This document shows, one piece after another, positions 1 through 8,047 of a DNA stretch of 64,000 nt. The translations under genes and the position numbers were made by a program. Each line of letters opens with the position of its first letter. Positions within the stretch are counted from its first letter, which is position 1. Under the pieces are notes generated by a model that made no database searches, was not told where the DNA came from, and saw only the letters and a program-made list of their open reading frames with translations. The DNA is from Candidatus Saccharibacteria bacterium UBA1050 (GTDB lineage: Bacteria; Patescibacteriota; Saccharimonadia; Saccharimonadales; Saccharimonadaceae). The DNA is taken from the NCBI GenBank assembly GCA_002316545.1, contig DCDR01000001.1:123068-187067 (forward strand). The letters run 5' to 3'.

Positions 1-786
1 TGCAAGGACGGTAATCCTCCATACGCCTTCACCCCACCTCTCCGTAGCAGTAATCTCAGGTGGTTTGACTAGCATAGTCGGGCCAGTTGGTAGCGTTTTG
101 ATCACTCGACTCACAAAAGCCTCCCCTTTTGTCTCGTCACTTACAAATACGTCTACGGCCATCGTGCGAACGCCGTTTGGGGTTACATGTACAGCACTAA
201 TTTGCTGGTTGTGTATCCAAATAACCTCGCCGCTAATACTTCGAAGACGCGTTGAACGCAGTGTGAGGCGTTCTACTACGCCTTTTACGTCCCAAAATGG
301 CTCTACCTTGATGTAATCTCCCACATTGAACCACCGTTCGGCAATCATCGTGGCACCAGCAGTGATGTCTCGAAGTAATATTCCTAAGGTTTGTCCAGCA
401 AAAACAATGAAAAATGCACTTGCTCCGATTGCCGCTGCTCCGCTACCACCGATTTGCTGGCTAGACTCAGGACTAAGCACTCGCCATGCTACATACGCGA
501 CTACTGCAACAATAAGTGCTCTTGCGATAGCCACGAACACTCCAAGATAGGTCTCGACTTGTCGAAGCTTTACTGCTTTTACTTGATCAGTCTCGCTGTC
601 AGACTGGATCGCTACCTTTTGCGCTACTACGACGATTGCTTTGGCAATGAATTTGCTGAGCCAGTACGCAATTACAATACAAACAATGAGTATCAACACT
701 GAGCGATAAGCATTAGGTTGTGAAAACAGCTCAACTACTTCGGTGTAGCTGGCTTGAAGGAAATTTACACTTGAAGAATTTTGCAT
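1..786 (-). CDS. MscS-family mechanosensitive channel (3' end cut by window edge)
   Basis: Small-conductance mechanosensitive channel of the inner membrane, which releases solutes on osmotic downshock. The reading frame is open from the ATG at 784-786 to the window edge (262 codons seen). It shows N-terminal hydrophobic helices (around residues 30-50 and 85-105), then the Gly/Ala-rich pore helix TM3 (residues about 115-140, GGSGAAAIGASAFFIVFAGQ), then the MscS beta domain with the typical GDYIKV stretch. The C-terminal vestibule is partly missing because the window ends. It is divergent from the glucan operon. A TATGAT hexamer (794-799) lies only 7 nt upstream of the ATG and no Shine-Dalgarno is visible, suggesting a leaderless message. 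The family assignment is firm; the specific paralogue is not. Confidence 0.85.
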   Translation of the reverse strand, partial: MQNSSSVNFLQASYTEVVELFSQPNAYRSVLILIVCIVIAYWLSKFIAKAIVVVAQKVAIQSDSETDQVKAVKLRQVETYLGVFVAIARALIVAVVAYVAWRVLSPESSQQIGGSGAAAIGASAFFIVFAGQTLGILLRDITAGATMIAERWFNVGDYIKVEPFWDVKGVVERLTLRSTRLRSISGEVIWIHNQQISAVHVTPNGVRTMAVDVFVSDETKGEAFVSRVIKTLPTGPTMLVKPPEITATERWGEGVWRITVLA

Positions 787-857
787 GATTACTATCATAC
801 CGCACCCTCGACGCTAGGGCTAGGTGGATAACAGATAAAAATTCTTTACTCGAAGTG

Positions 858-887
858 TTGTAAAAGCATAAGCGTTGGGTCTATAAT
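858..887 (+). promoter_or_regulatory. Sigma-70-like promoter of the glucan operon
   Basis: TTGTAA (858-863), 18-bp spacer, TATAAT (882-887). Transcription would start near 894, giving a leader of about 65 nt. In that leader AAGGAG (about 916-921) is far from the ATG at 959. Between them lies a hairpin with arms GTAGACTAC and GTAGCCTAC (one mismatch), which could bring the AAGGAG closer to the start codon. Confidence 0.65.
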
Positions 888-958
888 GAAAGCAGAAAAT
901 ACCAAACGGTCAAAAAGGAGTGGGTAGACTACTGGTGAAGTAGCCTACAAACAAACAG

Positions 959-2179
959 ATGAATATATTAATGTTGGGCTGGGAGCTACCTCCACACAAC
1001 AGCGGTGGCCTTGGCGTAGCCTGTTACCACATGTCAAAGGCTCTTGCCCTCAAGGGTGCCAGTATCGACTTCGTCGTCCCTTACAAAGCTACTCATCCTG
1101 AGATTGATTTTATGCGTATTCACAGCGCTACCCCGCTTTCTCCCCTGCATCGCTACGGCATGGGAGCCTATGACAGCAAGTTTTTTGAAGAATCTTTGCT
1201 GGGTGGTGAAGAATTGGGAGATGTTCGTGACATCAGAGGCGTTCAGCGTAAATACGTGCGCTATGTTGACCAATTGCTTGATACAGTTCAGCCTGATGCA
1301 ATCCATGCGCATGATTGGCTAACAATAGAAGCCGGCATGCATGCCAAACAGAAAAGCGGCGCCCCATTAATCGTCCATGTTCATGCTACCGAATTTGACC
1401 GTTCCGGCGAAGAGTATGGCAACCCGGTAGTACATGAGATTGAATATCAGGGATTAATGATGGCGGACAGGATTATCGCTGTCAGTAACATTACAAAAAG
1501 CTTGATTGTGCAGCGCTACGGAATCCCTGCTGACAAGGTAGAGGTTATTCATAATGCGCTTGATGTCGATAGCTTTGCAAACTACACCTATGATGATTCA
1601 ACTTACCGATATCTCGAGACTCTAAAGCAAGAAGGCTATACAATTGTTGCTACGGTGACTCGGTTTACTATTCAAAAAGGCCTGACTCACTTCCTTAAAG
1701 CAGCCGCTCGCGCATCTGAAAAGTACGACAAGTTCGTATTTCTGCTGGCTGGCGATGGTGAGCAGCGTGATGAGCTGCTACGCCTGAGTGCAGATTTTGG
1801 TATTGCCGATAAGGTAGTCTTCACCGGATTTGTGCGAGGAAAACAGTGGCGAGATGCCTACAGCGTGGCAGATGTATTCGTGATGAGTTCAGTGAGCGAG
1901 CCGTTTGGTTTGACCGCCCTCGAGGCAGCACACCACGATAATGCAGTAATTGTGACAAGACAATCTGGCGTAGGCGAAGTACTACACAGTATTTTTAGGT
2001 ACGATTTTTGGGATACGGATGTTTTGGCTGATCAGCTTGTTGGCATTGCCGCTTCTCGAAGCTTGAAATATGAGCTTACTCAGTCTGTCAAACACGAATA
2101 TGCTCGTATCTCGTGGGCTTCTGTTGCGGATCGGTGTTTGCAGCTGTATCAACGTGTTAAAGAAAAGGCGTACGCATGA
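959..2179 (+). CDS. GT4/GT5-like retaining glycosyltransferase (glycogen synthase-like)
   Basis: GT-B fold glycosyltransferase of 406 residues, probably extending or building alpha-glucan. The N-terminus has a Rossmann start with a GG loop (PPHNSGGLGVA, residues 12-22), followed by a glycosyltransferase-4 type N domain; a DGEQ-containing sugar-nucleotide region lies near residue 265. The E-x7-E motif of retaining GT-B enzymes is seen in EPFGLTALE (near residue 314). Its stop overlaps the GH57 start by 4 nt (ATGA), so the products are probably translationally coupled. Together with GH57 and GH15 it resembles the glucan cluster of methanogenic archaea (for example MJ1606-MJ1611). The acceptor and sugar donor cannot be read from sequence; a role in polysaccharide synthesis is an alternative. 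Confidence 0.8.
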   Translation: MNILMLGWELPPHNSGGLGVACYHMSKALALKGASIDFVVPYKATHPEIDFMRIHSATPLSPLHRYGMGAYDSKFFEESLLGGEELGDVRDIRGVQRKYVRYVDQLLDTVQPDAIHAHDWLTIEAGMHAKQKSGAPLIVHVHATEFDRSGEEYGNPVVHEIEYQGLMMADRIIAVSNITKSLIVQRYGIPADKVEVIHNALDVDSFANYTYDDSTYRYLETLKQEGYTIVATVTRFTIQKGLTHFLKAAARASEKYDKFVFLLAGDGEQRDELLRLSADFGIADKVVFTGFVRGKQWRDAYSVADVFVMSSVSEPFGLTALEAAHHDNAVIVTRQSGVGEVLHSIFRYDFWDTDVLADQLVGIAASRSLKYELTQSVKHEYARISWASVADRCLQLYQRVKEKAYA

Positions 2180-3396
2180 GTAAACGTGGCGTAGTGCTTT
2201 ATCTGCATGTGCATCAACCACTTCGCGTGCGCAAATACAGTATCTTTGATACGGCTACGAACCATGATTATTTCTCTGACCCAGACTTTGCTTCAGAGCG
2301 TAACAACCAAGCAGTCTTGCAAAAAGTCGCCGATAAATCATATCGTCCAATGAATGCCCTGCTTCTTAAGATGCTGCAACAACATCCAGAATTTAAAGTT
2401 TCCCTTAGCATCACCGGTACATTTATTGAGCAATGTGAGCAGTGGGCGCCAGATGTACTCGATAGCTTTAAAGAACTTGTGCGAACTGGACGTGTAGAGA
2501 TTGTGTCTGAAACCTACTACCACTCGCTTGCCTTCTTCTACAGTCGAGATGAATTTGAGCGTCAAGTAGATACCCATCGACAGAAGATACGAGAGTTATT
2601 TGGCGTAGAAACGTCGGTATTCCGCAATACCGAACTAGCTTACAACAATGAACTGGCGCAGTGGGCTGAAGGATATGGCTTCAAAGGCATTCTGGCGGAG
2701 GGTTGGGACCCGATTTTAGGCTGGAGAAGTCCGAATTTTGTGTATCGACCAGAGGGCACTCAGAATATCGGCTTACTACTAAAGAATTATCGACTAAGCG
2801 ATGACGTAGCCTTTCGCTTTAGTAACAAGGCGTGGGAGGCATGGCCTTTGCATGCCGATACTTATCATGCATGGATGGATGCATCGCTTCAAAATGGCCC
2901 AATTGCGAACCTTTTCATGGACTACGAAACCTTTGGCGAACACCAGTGGGAAGACACTGGCATATTCAGTTTCTTTGAAGCATTTATTGGTCAATGGCTC
3001 TCTGACCCAAACAACACCTTCTACACTGTTTCAGAAGCGGTGGATGCCTTTGACGCTCAAGGCGAAGTAAGTATGCCCCATACCGTAACCTGGGCCGATA
3101 CGGAGCGAGATTTAACCGCATGGCTGGGCAATAGCATGCAGCAAGAGGCTCTTAGGCACCTTTACGACCTCGAGCATGATGTCATGCTGACCAACGACAT
3201 AGATTTGATCGGTGATTGGCGACGTTTGCAAACCTCTGACCACGTGTACTACATGTGCACCAAGTGGTTTAATGATGGTGATGTCCATGCCTACTTTAGC
3301 CCCTATGAATCACCCTATGATGCCTTTTTGTACTTCATGAATGCCGTACGAGACATCCGCTGGCGGGTAATGACTCACGGAGGTTTTTATGGCTAG
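2176..3396 (+). CDS. Glycoside hydrolase family 57 (alpha-amylase-like)
   Basis: Cytoplasmic alpha-glucan hydrolase or transferase of 406 residues with no signal peptide. GH57 signature 1 is HVHQP (residues 11-15). The nucleophile region is FRNTELAYNN (near residue 150, Glu), and the catalytic-acid region is FMDYETFGEH (near residue 247, Asp). The length fits the short MJA1-type GH57 enzymes rather than the long 4-alpha-glucanotransferases or branching enzymes. It overlaps both neighbours (4 nt upstream, 8 nt downstream). Taken with GH15, it would shorten glycogen-like polymer for the glucoamylase. Amylase versus branching or disproportionating activity cannot be decided from these motifs alone. 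Confidence 0.85.
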   Translation: MSKRGVVLYLHVHQPLRVRKYSIFDTATNHDYFSDPDFASERNNQAVLQKVADKSYRPMNALLLKMLQQHPEFKVSLSITGTFIEQCEQWAPDVLDSFKELVRTGRVEIVSETYYHSLAFFYSRDEFERQVDTHRQKIRELFGVETSVFRNTELAYNNELAQWAEGYGFKGILAEGWDPILGWRSPNFVYRPEGTQNIGLLLKNYRLSDDVAFRFSNKAWEAWPLHADTYHAWMDASLQNGPIANLFMDYETFGEHQWEDTGIFSFFEAFIGQWLSDPNNTFYTVSEAVDAFDAQGEVSMPHTVTWADTERDLTAWLGNSMQQEALRHLYDLEHDVMLTNDIDLIGDWRRLQTSDHVYYMCTKWFNDGDVHAYFSPYESPYDAFLYFMNAVRDIRWRVMTHGGFYG

Positions 3397-5341
3397 GCAT
3401 ATCGTACTCTCGAACGGCGAGCTTCATGTAGGCCTGAACGTGTACGGCTTGGTGCACGATTTTTATTTTCCGTATGTTGGGCTAGAGAATCACTCGGCTG
3501 AAAAATCTTTACACCATCGCGTTGGTGTATGGGTAGACGGTACAATAAGCTGGCTCGACGATGCCGACTGGACGAGAACTACCGTAATGGCCGAAGATGC
3601 ATTGATAGGTCATATGAGAGTTACTAACGAAAAACTCGGTGTACTTCTTGAATTTGATGATTGTGTTGACGCGAAAATGAGCGCATTCTTAAGAAATATT
3701 CATGTGGTCAACTTGCACGAGGAAAGCCGTGAAATTCGTTTATTTATGCATCAAGCTTTCGCGATTGGTGATAGCCGTAGCAATACCGATACCGCTCAGT
3801 ATTTACCCGATAGCGAAGCTATCTTGCACTACAGAGGCCGTCGTGCGTTTATTATTTCAGGCTCTACTGATGAATCGGATGCCTTCGATCAGCACTCCAT
3901 CGGTATCTTTGGTATTGAAGGCCGTGAAGGTACCTACCGCGATGCGGATGATGGCGAGCTACAAGGGAGCAATGTTGAGCACGGGCGGGTTGATTCAACG
4001 GTACGTTTTAGTGTGACGGTAAAAGGACATTCCTCTGCACGTGTGCACTACTGGATAGCTGCCGGTACATCAATGAGAGAGGCGCTATACATACATAAAC
4101 AGATACAAGAGCAGGGCCTGGGCACCCGATTACATGAAACGCACACCTGGTGGCAAGAATGGCTAAAGCCGGCTCGCAAGATTAGCGAGTCGCTACCAAA
4201 AGAACGACGTCATCACTTCTTGCAAAGTGCGTTGGTGGTGAAATCGCACATTGATAAGCGTGGAGCGATAATTGCTAGCACCGACTCAGAGATGCTGAAC
4301 TACTCACGTGATGCATATGCCTACACATGGCCACGCGATGGCGCCTATGCATTGTGGCCACTGATACGCTGTGGCTACATCGATGAGCCACGTAGGTTCT
4401 TCGAGTTTTGTCGCCGCGGGCTACACCCAAGCGGCTACTTGGCACACAAATACCAAGCCGATGGTGCAATTGGCTCGAGCTGGCACCCATATGTTCACGA
4501 AGATGAAAGTGCTCCCCCTATCCAAGAGGATGAAACCGCTCTAGTGCTATTCATGTTTGCACAGTTTTACCACCTGAACCCAGAAAAGAAACTACTCAGT
4601 GAATTCTACGATACTTTTGTAAAGCGAATGGCTGATTTCGTGGCAGGCTATATTGATGAAACGACTGGCTTGCCTCGACCATCATATGATTTGTGGGAAG
4701 AGACGTACCTAACGACCACGTACACCACTTCTACTGTGCATGCTGCTCTGATTGCTGCAGCTGAGCTAGCCGAGATCATGGAAGATTCCGACAGCGCTGT
4801 GAAATGGCGCGCTGCGAGCGAAGATATTCTTCAAGCCGCTCACAAGCATCTATTTTCTAATGAGCGTCAAGCGTTCTACAAAGGCATCATGGCCAAGGAG
4901 CACGACATTACGCGCAACGACACCATCGACTTATCTAGCTTCTTTGGCGCTTTTATGTACGGATTATTCTCTGTCGAGAGCGAAGAGCTCATGAAGACGT
5001 ACGAATCTATACAGCAGGTATTTGGTGTGTCAGATGATAATCTTGCAGTGCCACGCTATGAGAACGACAACTACCAACGTAAATCACCCGACATCAAGGG
5101 TAACTACTGGCACATTACTACCCTTTGGCTAGCGCAGTATCTCATTGAGCGGGGCGAAATGGAGCAAGCGATGAAGCATGTCGCGTGGGTTGAGTCGCAT
5201 ATGGGCCCAACTGGTATGCTAGCCGAGCAAATTGATCCAAAAACCGGCGAATCGCTCTCTGTATCGCCTCTAGTATGGAGCCACGCCGAATACATGGCCA
5301 CATTGCTCGACACTATAGCGGAGCAACCGCATGAAACGTAG
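3389..5341 (+). CDS. Glycoside hydrolase family 15 (glucoamylase / trehalase-like)
   Basis: Exo-acting glucohydrolase of 650 residues. An N-terminal beta-sandwich (to about residue 260) is followed by the (alpha/alpha)6 barrel with the GH15 substrate-binding segment YTWPRDGAYA (near residue 313). The first catalytic Glu lies in SYDLWEE (near residue 433) and the second in WSHAEY (near residue 634). There is no signal peptide, so it acts on an internal glucan store. It starts inside the GH57 3' end (8 nt overlap) and ends 11 nt into the next gene. Known GH15 members include glucoamylases, trehalases and glucodextranases; the archaeal-like context favours glucoamylase. Confidence 0.87.
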   Translation: MARHIVLSNGELHVGLNVYGLVHDFYFPYVGLENHSAEKSLHHRVGVWVDGTISWLDDADWTRTTVMAEDALIGHMRVTNEKLGVLLEFDDCVDAKMSAFLRNIHVVNLHEESREIRLFMHQAFAIGDSRSNTDTAQYLPDSEAILHYRGRRAFIISGSTDESDAFDQHSIGIFGIEGREGTYRDADDGELQGSNVEHGRVDSTVRFSVTVKGHSSARVHYWIAAGTSMREALYIHKQIQEQGLGTRLHETHTWWQEWLKPARKISESLPKERRHHFLQSALVVKSHIDKRGAIIASTDSEMLNYSRDAYAYTWPRDGAYALWPLIRCGYIDEPRRFFEFCRRGLHPSGYLAHKYQADGAIGSSWHPYVHEDESAPPIQEDETALVLFMFAQFYHLNPEKKLLSEFYDTFVKRMADFVAGYIDETTGLPRPSYDLWEETYLTTTYTTSTVHAALIAAAELAEIMEDSDSAVKWRAASEDILQAAHKHLFSNERQAFYKGIMAKEHDITRNDTIDLSSFFGAFMYGLFSVESEELMKTYESIQQVFGVSDDNLAVPRYENDNYQRKSPDIKGNYWHITTLWLAQYLIERGEMEQAMKHVAWVESHMGPTGMLAEQIDPKTGESLSVSPLVWSHAEYMATLLDTIAEQPHET

Positions 5342-6029
5342 GCTTCAAGCTGTTGGTCGAACTCTGCACCCTGCAATCTATTCTTTGACGCCCCGCCACT
5401 TAGTTGGGAGGAATGCAAAACGAAAGCAGCTTGAACTATTTGCCGACAAAGTAGGTATGGTGTATTTTGGCGGTGTCAGTCAACAGAGCGATGAGCACCA
5501 TATTGTACGAGGCCTGACCGTTTCAAATAAACATCGCGATGATCATTATTGCGTCGGCACCTATCGAACGTATGATGTCATTTTCGTCGAGCGTACTGAT
5601 ACAATTCTCACTAATCATACACACACGTGGCACATATTTGAGATTGATCTAAAGTCTAGGAACGACGTACCTCACATGTTTATCGGTTCTGGAACGCATG
5701 GCCTTGGTTTTCACTCACTGCTAAAAGCAAAATACCCAACCCTTACACCGGCTCCGTTAAACACACTTGCAAAGTACCCTGATTCGTTTACACACAACTT
5801 CGACCTATTTGTCACCCCTAGTCATGCTATCGCTGCGGAGCAAATTATAGACACGAAGGTGGCCGAACTAATAGGTACACACTGCAAGGGCTTAGTATTT
5901 GAAATTACCCCAGATTCGGTATTTGTATATTCAGAAAAGCCACATCTCAGCGAATCATTATTAGAGACTATGCTGGCGAATGGTGTTTGGCTAGCCAATA
6001 CCGTAGACGAAACAAGCCGACTGATTTAG
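5331..6029 (+). CDS. Unknown protein, fourth gene of the glucan operon
   Basis: A 232-residue protein I do not recognise. It has a basic N-terminus, no convincing membrane helix, many His and Tyr residues in the middle (VERTDTILTNHTHTWHIFEID, residues about 80-100), and a mixed alpha/beta pattern. Its ATG lies 11 nt inside the GH15 gene, so it is translated from the same mRNA and may share the same task, although it could be a passenger. No catalytic motif is assigned. A hairpin overlapping the stop ends the operon. Confidence 0.7.
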   Translation: MKRRLQAVGRTLHPAIYSLTPRHLVGRNAKRKQLELFADKVGMVYFGGVSQQSDEHHIVRGLTVSNKHRDDHYCVGTYRTYDVIFVERTDTILTNHTHTWHIFEIDLKSRNDVPHMFIGSGTHGLGFHSLLKAKYPTLTPAPLNTLAKYPDSFTHNFDLFVTPSHAIAAEQIIDTKVAELIGTHCKGLVFEITPDSVFVYSEKPHLSESLLETMLANGVWLANTVDETSRLI

Positions 6030-6038
6030 CCGGCTTGT
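6012..6038. terminator. Bidirectional hairpin terminator
   Basis: ACAAGCCG (6012-6019) pairs with CGGCTTGT (6031-6038). The hairpin covers the stop codon of the plus-strand operon. Read on the minus strand it lies just after rpmG and is followed by a short T run, so it probably serves both convergent units. Confidence 0.65.
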
Positions 6039-6055
6039 AAGGATATTCTGTTCGA

Positions 6056-6262
6056 TTAGCTCTTTCGAGCTTTTACTTCGTTTCGACCAAGGTTTTTCTT
6101 GGTTTCGGTGTATACCGCGTGCTTACGAGCAATTGGATCATATTTCTTGATCTCAATCTTATCAGGGGTATTCTGCGTGTTTTTAGTGGTGTAGTATGTT
6201 CGGTGACCACTTAGTGAGCTCACTAAACCAACCAATTTCCGCTTTGTATTCTTCTTCGCCAT
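6056..6262 (-). CDS. rpmG: 50S ribosomal protein L33 (cysteine-free type)
   Basis: Ribosomal protein L33 of the large subunit, 68 residues, somewhat longer than the usual 50-55. The family core is visible in VGLVSSLSGHRTYYTTKN, with a basic tail. Neither of the two CxxC zinc pairs of the C+ type is present, so this is a zinc-independent (C-) L33. It is transcribed alone on the minus strand, convergent with the glucan operon. The tail ETKKNLGRNEVKARKS is typical of CPR and C- forms. Confidence 0.9.
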   Translation of the reverse strand: MAKKNTKRKLVGLVSSLSGHRTYYTTKNTQNTPDKIEIKKYDPIARKHAVYTETKKNLGRNEVKARKS

Positions 6263-6331
6263 AGTTCTCTTCTTAGATTAATATTGTAACTTATTAATAT
6301 TGTAGCACTTTTTAGAGTAAAACACTAGTAG

Positions 6332-6865
6332 CTAGCTAGTTTTAATCCAGAAGCGCTTCTTGACTGCTCCATTTGGCTCAGTGCGTGAATCTTCGTACAC
6401 GCCCCCGAGTTTAAGGATAACCCGTTCGGATGCCACATTTTCTTCGTCGCATGTTACCAATACATCCGAAATTCCTACATCGAACGCTATTCTCAAGCAT
6501 TCCGTCAGCATTGCTGACGCATAGCCTTTCCTGCGCTCCGTCGGACGCACGCTGTAGCCAATATGTCCGCCAAAGTCCTCTAGGTAGGTGTTCAATGAAT
6601 GCCGCAACTGGATTACGCCCACGAGGACGCTATCTGAAGGTCGGTATGCCAGATACTGCGTGGCTTTGACCAGGTCTCGTTCTTGTGACCCTTTCTTGTT
6701 TTCTTCAACATGCTCAAGCCATTCTTCGAATGTGTCATACGTACCCAACGCACCCGAGCCAGGAATGTGAGACGATTCTCGTATAAACTCTTGACGGTAG
6801 TCCCACACAGCGGCTTTATCAGAGATTATTGGTTCACGTATGAGAAGTGTTGCGTTAGTTTTCAT
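6332..6865 (-). CDS. GNAT-family N-acetyltransferase (RimJ/RimL-like)
   Basis: Acetyl-CoA dependent N-acetyltransferase of 177 residues. The acetyl-CoA pyrophosphate loop is seen in RPTERRKGYASAML (near residues 107-120), and the C-terminal GNAT motif is in ASERVILKLGGVYE. The order and length fit the Acetyltransf_3 (RimJ/RimL-like) group, whose members modify ribosomal protein N-termini or small molecules; the substrate cannot be told. The ATG lies 7 nt after the encoded CCA of tRNA-Thr(GGT). The mRNA is therefore probably cotranscribed with the tRNA, and its 5' end would be made by tRNA 3' processing. Confidence 0.85.
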   Translation of the reverse strand: MKTNATLLIREPIISDKAAVWDYRQEFIRESSHIPGSGALGTYDTFEEWLEHVEENKKGSQERDLVKATQYLAYRPSDSVLVGVIQLRHSLNTYLEDFGGHIGYSVRPTERRKGYASAMLTECLRIAFDVGISDVLVTCDEENVASERVILKLGGVYEDSRTEPNGAVKKRFWIKTS

Positions 6866-6872
6866 ATCAAAA

Positions 6873-6948
6873 TGGAGCCACGATCGGGGATTGAACCCGA
6901 GACCTCATCCTTACCATGGATGCGCTCTACCAGCTGAGCTATCGCGGC
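6873..6948 (-). tRNA. tRNA-Thr (anticodon GGT), CCA encoded
   Basis: A complete cloverleaf on the minus strand. The acceptor GCCGCGA pairs with TCGTGGC (one G-U). The anticodon arm CATCC-ATGGTAA-GGATG gives anticodon GGT (Thr, ACC/ACT). A T-arm with GGTTCAA is present, the discriminator base is T, and the 3' CCA is encoded (6873-6875). Confidence 0.95.
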
Positions 6949-6995
6949 AAACGTATTTTAACCTCTGTAAATTGTATCATTCAAGGCCTGGTTTA

Positions 6996-7604
6996 TCAAC
7001 CGCCGCCTTGTTTGTGAACTTCGGTTTTTTGCTGTACGTTCGACAAGTCTGCTTGCTTCATGCTCTCGAAGTATGCCTGGAGATCTAGCTTGCTGTACTT
7101 TTCGACGAGCTTGTCAGGAACAATGAACCATAGCTTGGTTTTACCAAGCAGCGCTTCTACAGTGACGTCAAATAACTCGCCCTTATAATAGCTTTTTTGC
7201 ATCTTGAAACGATTACCATTTGGCAAGGACATGACTTCACAGTCATACTTGTAGTCATCATTGAGGGGGGCTTCCGTCTGACACACCGCAACGATTTTTG
7301 CATATTCGCCGGCTGCTTCTTGGTACACCTTCAAGTTGTCTGGTTTGTATGTAATTTGGTACGAATAGTGTTCGTAGTCGAAGGATGCTTCTTTGATAAG
7401 TACAATCTTTTCCTCGAGACTAGTGTTATCAGCAAGGAATTTGGTTGGTTTGTAGGCCACAAAACCTACATCGGCCAAAGGAGCTGTTTTTGGCTTCTGA
7501 AAGGTCATCAGCACAAACATCAATATTAGCATTAGCCCAAGCACAATAACACCAAGACTAAAGACCGGGTTATGGTGCTTGTGTGTTGGCGGCAAACTTC
7601 CCAT
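6996..7604 (-). CDS. Unknown membrane-anchored protein
   Basis: A 202-residue protein with no family I recognise. A short basic N-terminus is followed by one strong transmembrane helix (residues about 15-36, rich in V, L and I). The rest is a hydrophilic, probably extracytoplasmic domain with two cysteines (in AVCQTE and YDCEVM) that could form a disulfide. This suggests a lipoprotein-like or PsbP/LPS-like lumenal domain, but no function is assigned. A TTGCGA-N17-TACAAT promoter ends about 8 nt from the ATG, so the message is probably leaderless. It sits between tRNA genes on the minus strand. Confidence 0.7.
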   Translation of the reverse strand: MGSLPPTHKHHNPVFSLGVIVLGLMLILMFVLMTFQKPKTAPLADVGFVAYKPTKFLADNTSLEEKIVLIKEASFDYEHYSYQITYKPDNLKVYQEAAGEYAKIVAVCQTEAPLNDDYKYDCEVMSLPNGNRFKMQKSYYKGELFDVTVEALLGKTKLWFIVPDKLVEKYSKLDLQAYFESMKQADLSNVQQKTEVHKQGGG

Positions 7605-7682
7605 CTACACCTATTGTAAAGTGCTGGCGTAAACTTCGCAACTGTAAACATGAGCACGATAAATCGGTAGTGCCTACAACCT

Positions 7683-7714
7683 AAAAATTGCTCAACCAAC
7701 GTTAAGCAATTTTT
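7683..7714 (-). terminator. Terminator of the tRNA-Thr/tRNA-Tyr transcript
   Basis: AAAAATTGCT (7683-7692) pairs with AGCAATTTTT (7705-7714), giving a 10-bp stem. Read on the minus strand it directly follows tRNA-Tyr and ends in five T residues. Confidence 0.8.
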
Positions 7715-7715
7715 G

Positions 7716-7800
7716 TGGTACCGGAGGTAGGACTCGAACCTACGAAGCTAAAAAGCGGGAGATTTACAGTCTCCTGTCATTGCCACTAGACGACTCCGGC
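7716..7800 (-). tRNA. tRNA-Tyr (anticodon GTA), long variable arm, CCA encoded
   Basis: An 85-nt class II tRNA. The anticodon arm GGAGA-CTGTAAA-TCTCC gives GTA (Tyr). The extended variable arm typical of bacterial tRNA-Tyr is present. The acceptor GCCGGAG pairs with CTCCGGT, the discriminator is A, and the CCA is encoded at 7716-7718. Confidence 0.95.
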
Positions 7801-7823
7801 AAAATAATTGTTAAAACAAAATC

Positions 7824-7900
7824 TGGAGCCGCTTCACGGACTCGAACCGTGGACCTACTGTTTACAAAACAGTTGCTCTAACCAACTGAGCTAAAGCGGC
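7824..7900 (-). tRNA. tRNA-Thr (anticodon TGT), CCA encoded
   Basis: A 77-nt cloverleaf. The anticodon arm ACTGT-TTTGTAA-ACAGT gives TGT (Thr, ACA). The D-arm is GCTCAGTTGGTTAGAGC and the T-arm carries GGTTCGA. Its 5' part is repeated in the upstream precursor region (see the repeat entry). Confidence 0.95.
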
Positions 7901-8009
7901 ATACCTGCTCTTAGCAACTGATACTTGTCAAATTCAGTTGGTTAGAGCTTGCTGATTGATAAAACTCGCCATTCGGCTCAGACAGCAACTGAGCTAAAGC
8001 GGCATACCT
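7883..8009 (-). repeat. tRNA-Thr-derived direct and inverted repeats in the tRNA leader
   Basis: A 24-bp stretch of the tRNA-Thr(TGT) 5' part with its flank (7883-7906) is repeated exactly at 7986-8009. In addition, the D-arm segment 7875-7889 is perfectly complementary to 7934-7948, a 15-bp inverted repeat. Both extra copies lie between the promoter and the intact tRNA, so they would be part of the precursor RNA. This looks like the remains of a duplicated tRNA-Thr, although a regulatory role is possible. Confidence 0.85.
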
Positions 8010-8015
8010 CAAAAC

Positions 8016-8044
8016 ATTGTATCTGAAAGAGGTATGATTTACAA
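8016..8044 (-). promoter_or_regulatory. Promoter of the tRNA-Thr/tRNA-Tyr unit
   Basis: On the minus strand, TTGTAA (8039-8044), 17-bp spacer, TACAAT (8016-8021). It lies upstream of the tRNA 5'-fragment copy, so the precursor should begin about 110 nt before the mature tRNA-Thr. Confidence 0.7.
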
Positions 8045-8047
8045 GGG

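Noticed and set aside
900..958. A possible short upstream ORF (GTG...TAG, 7 codons) in the glucan operon leader.
   Set aside because: The GGAG is immediately next to the GTG, too close to act as its SD, and the peptide has no feature.
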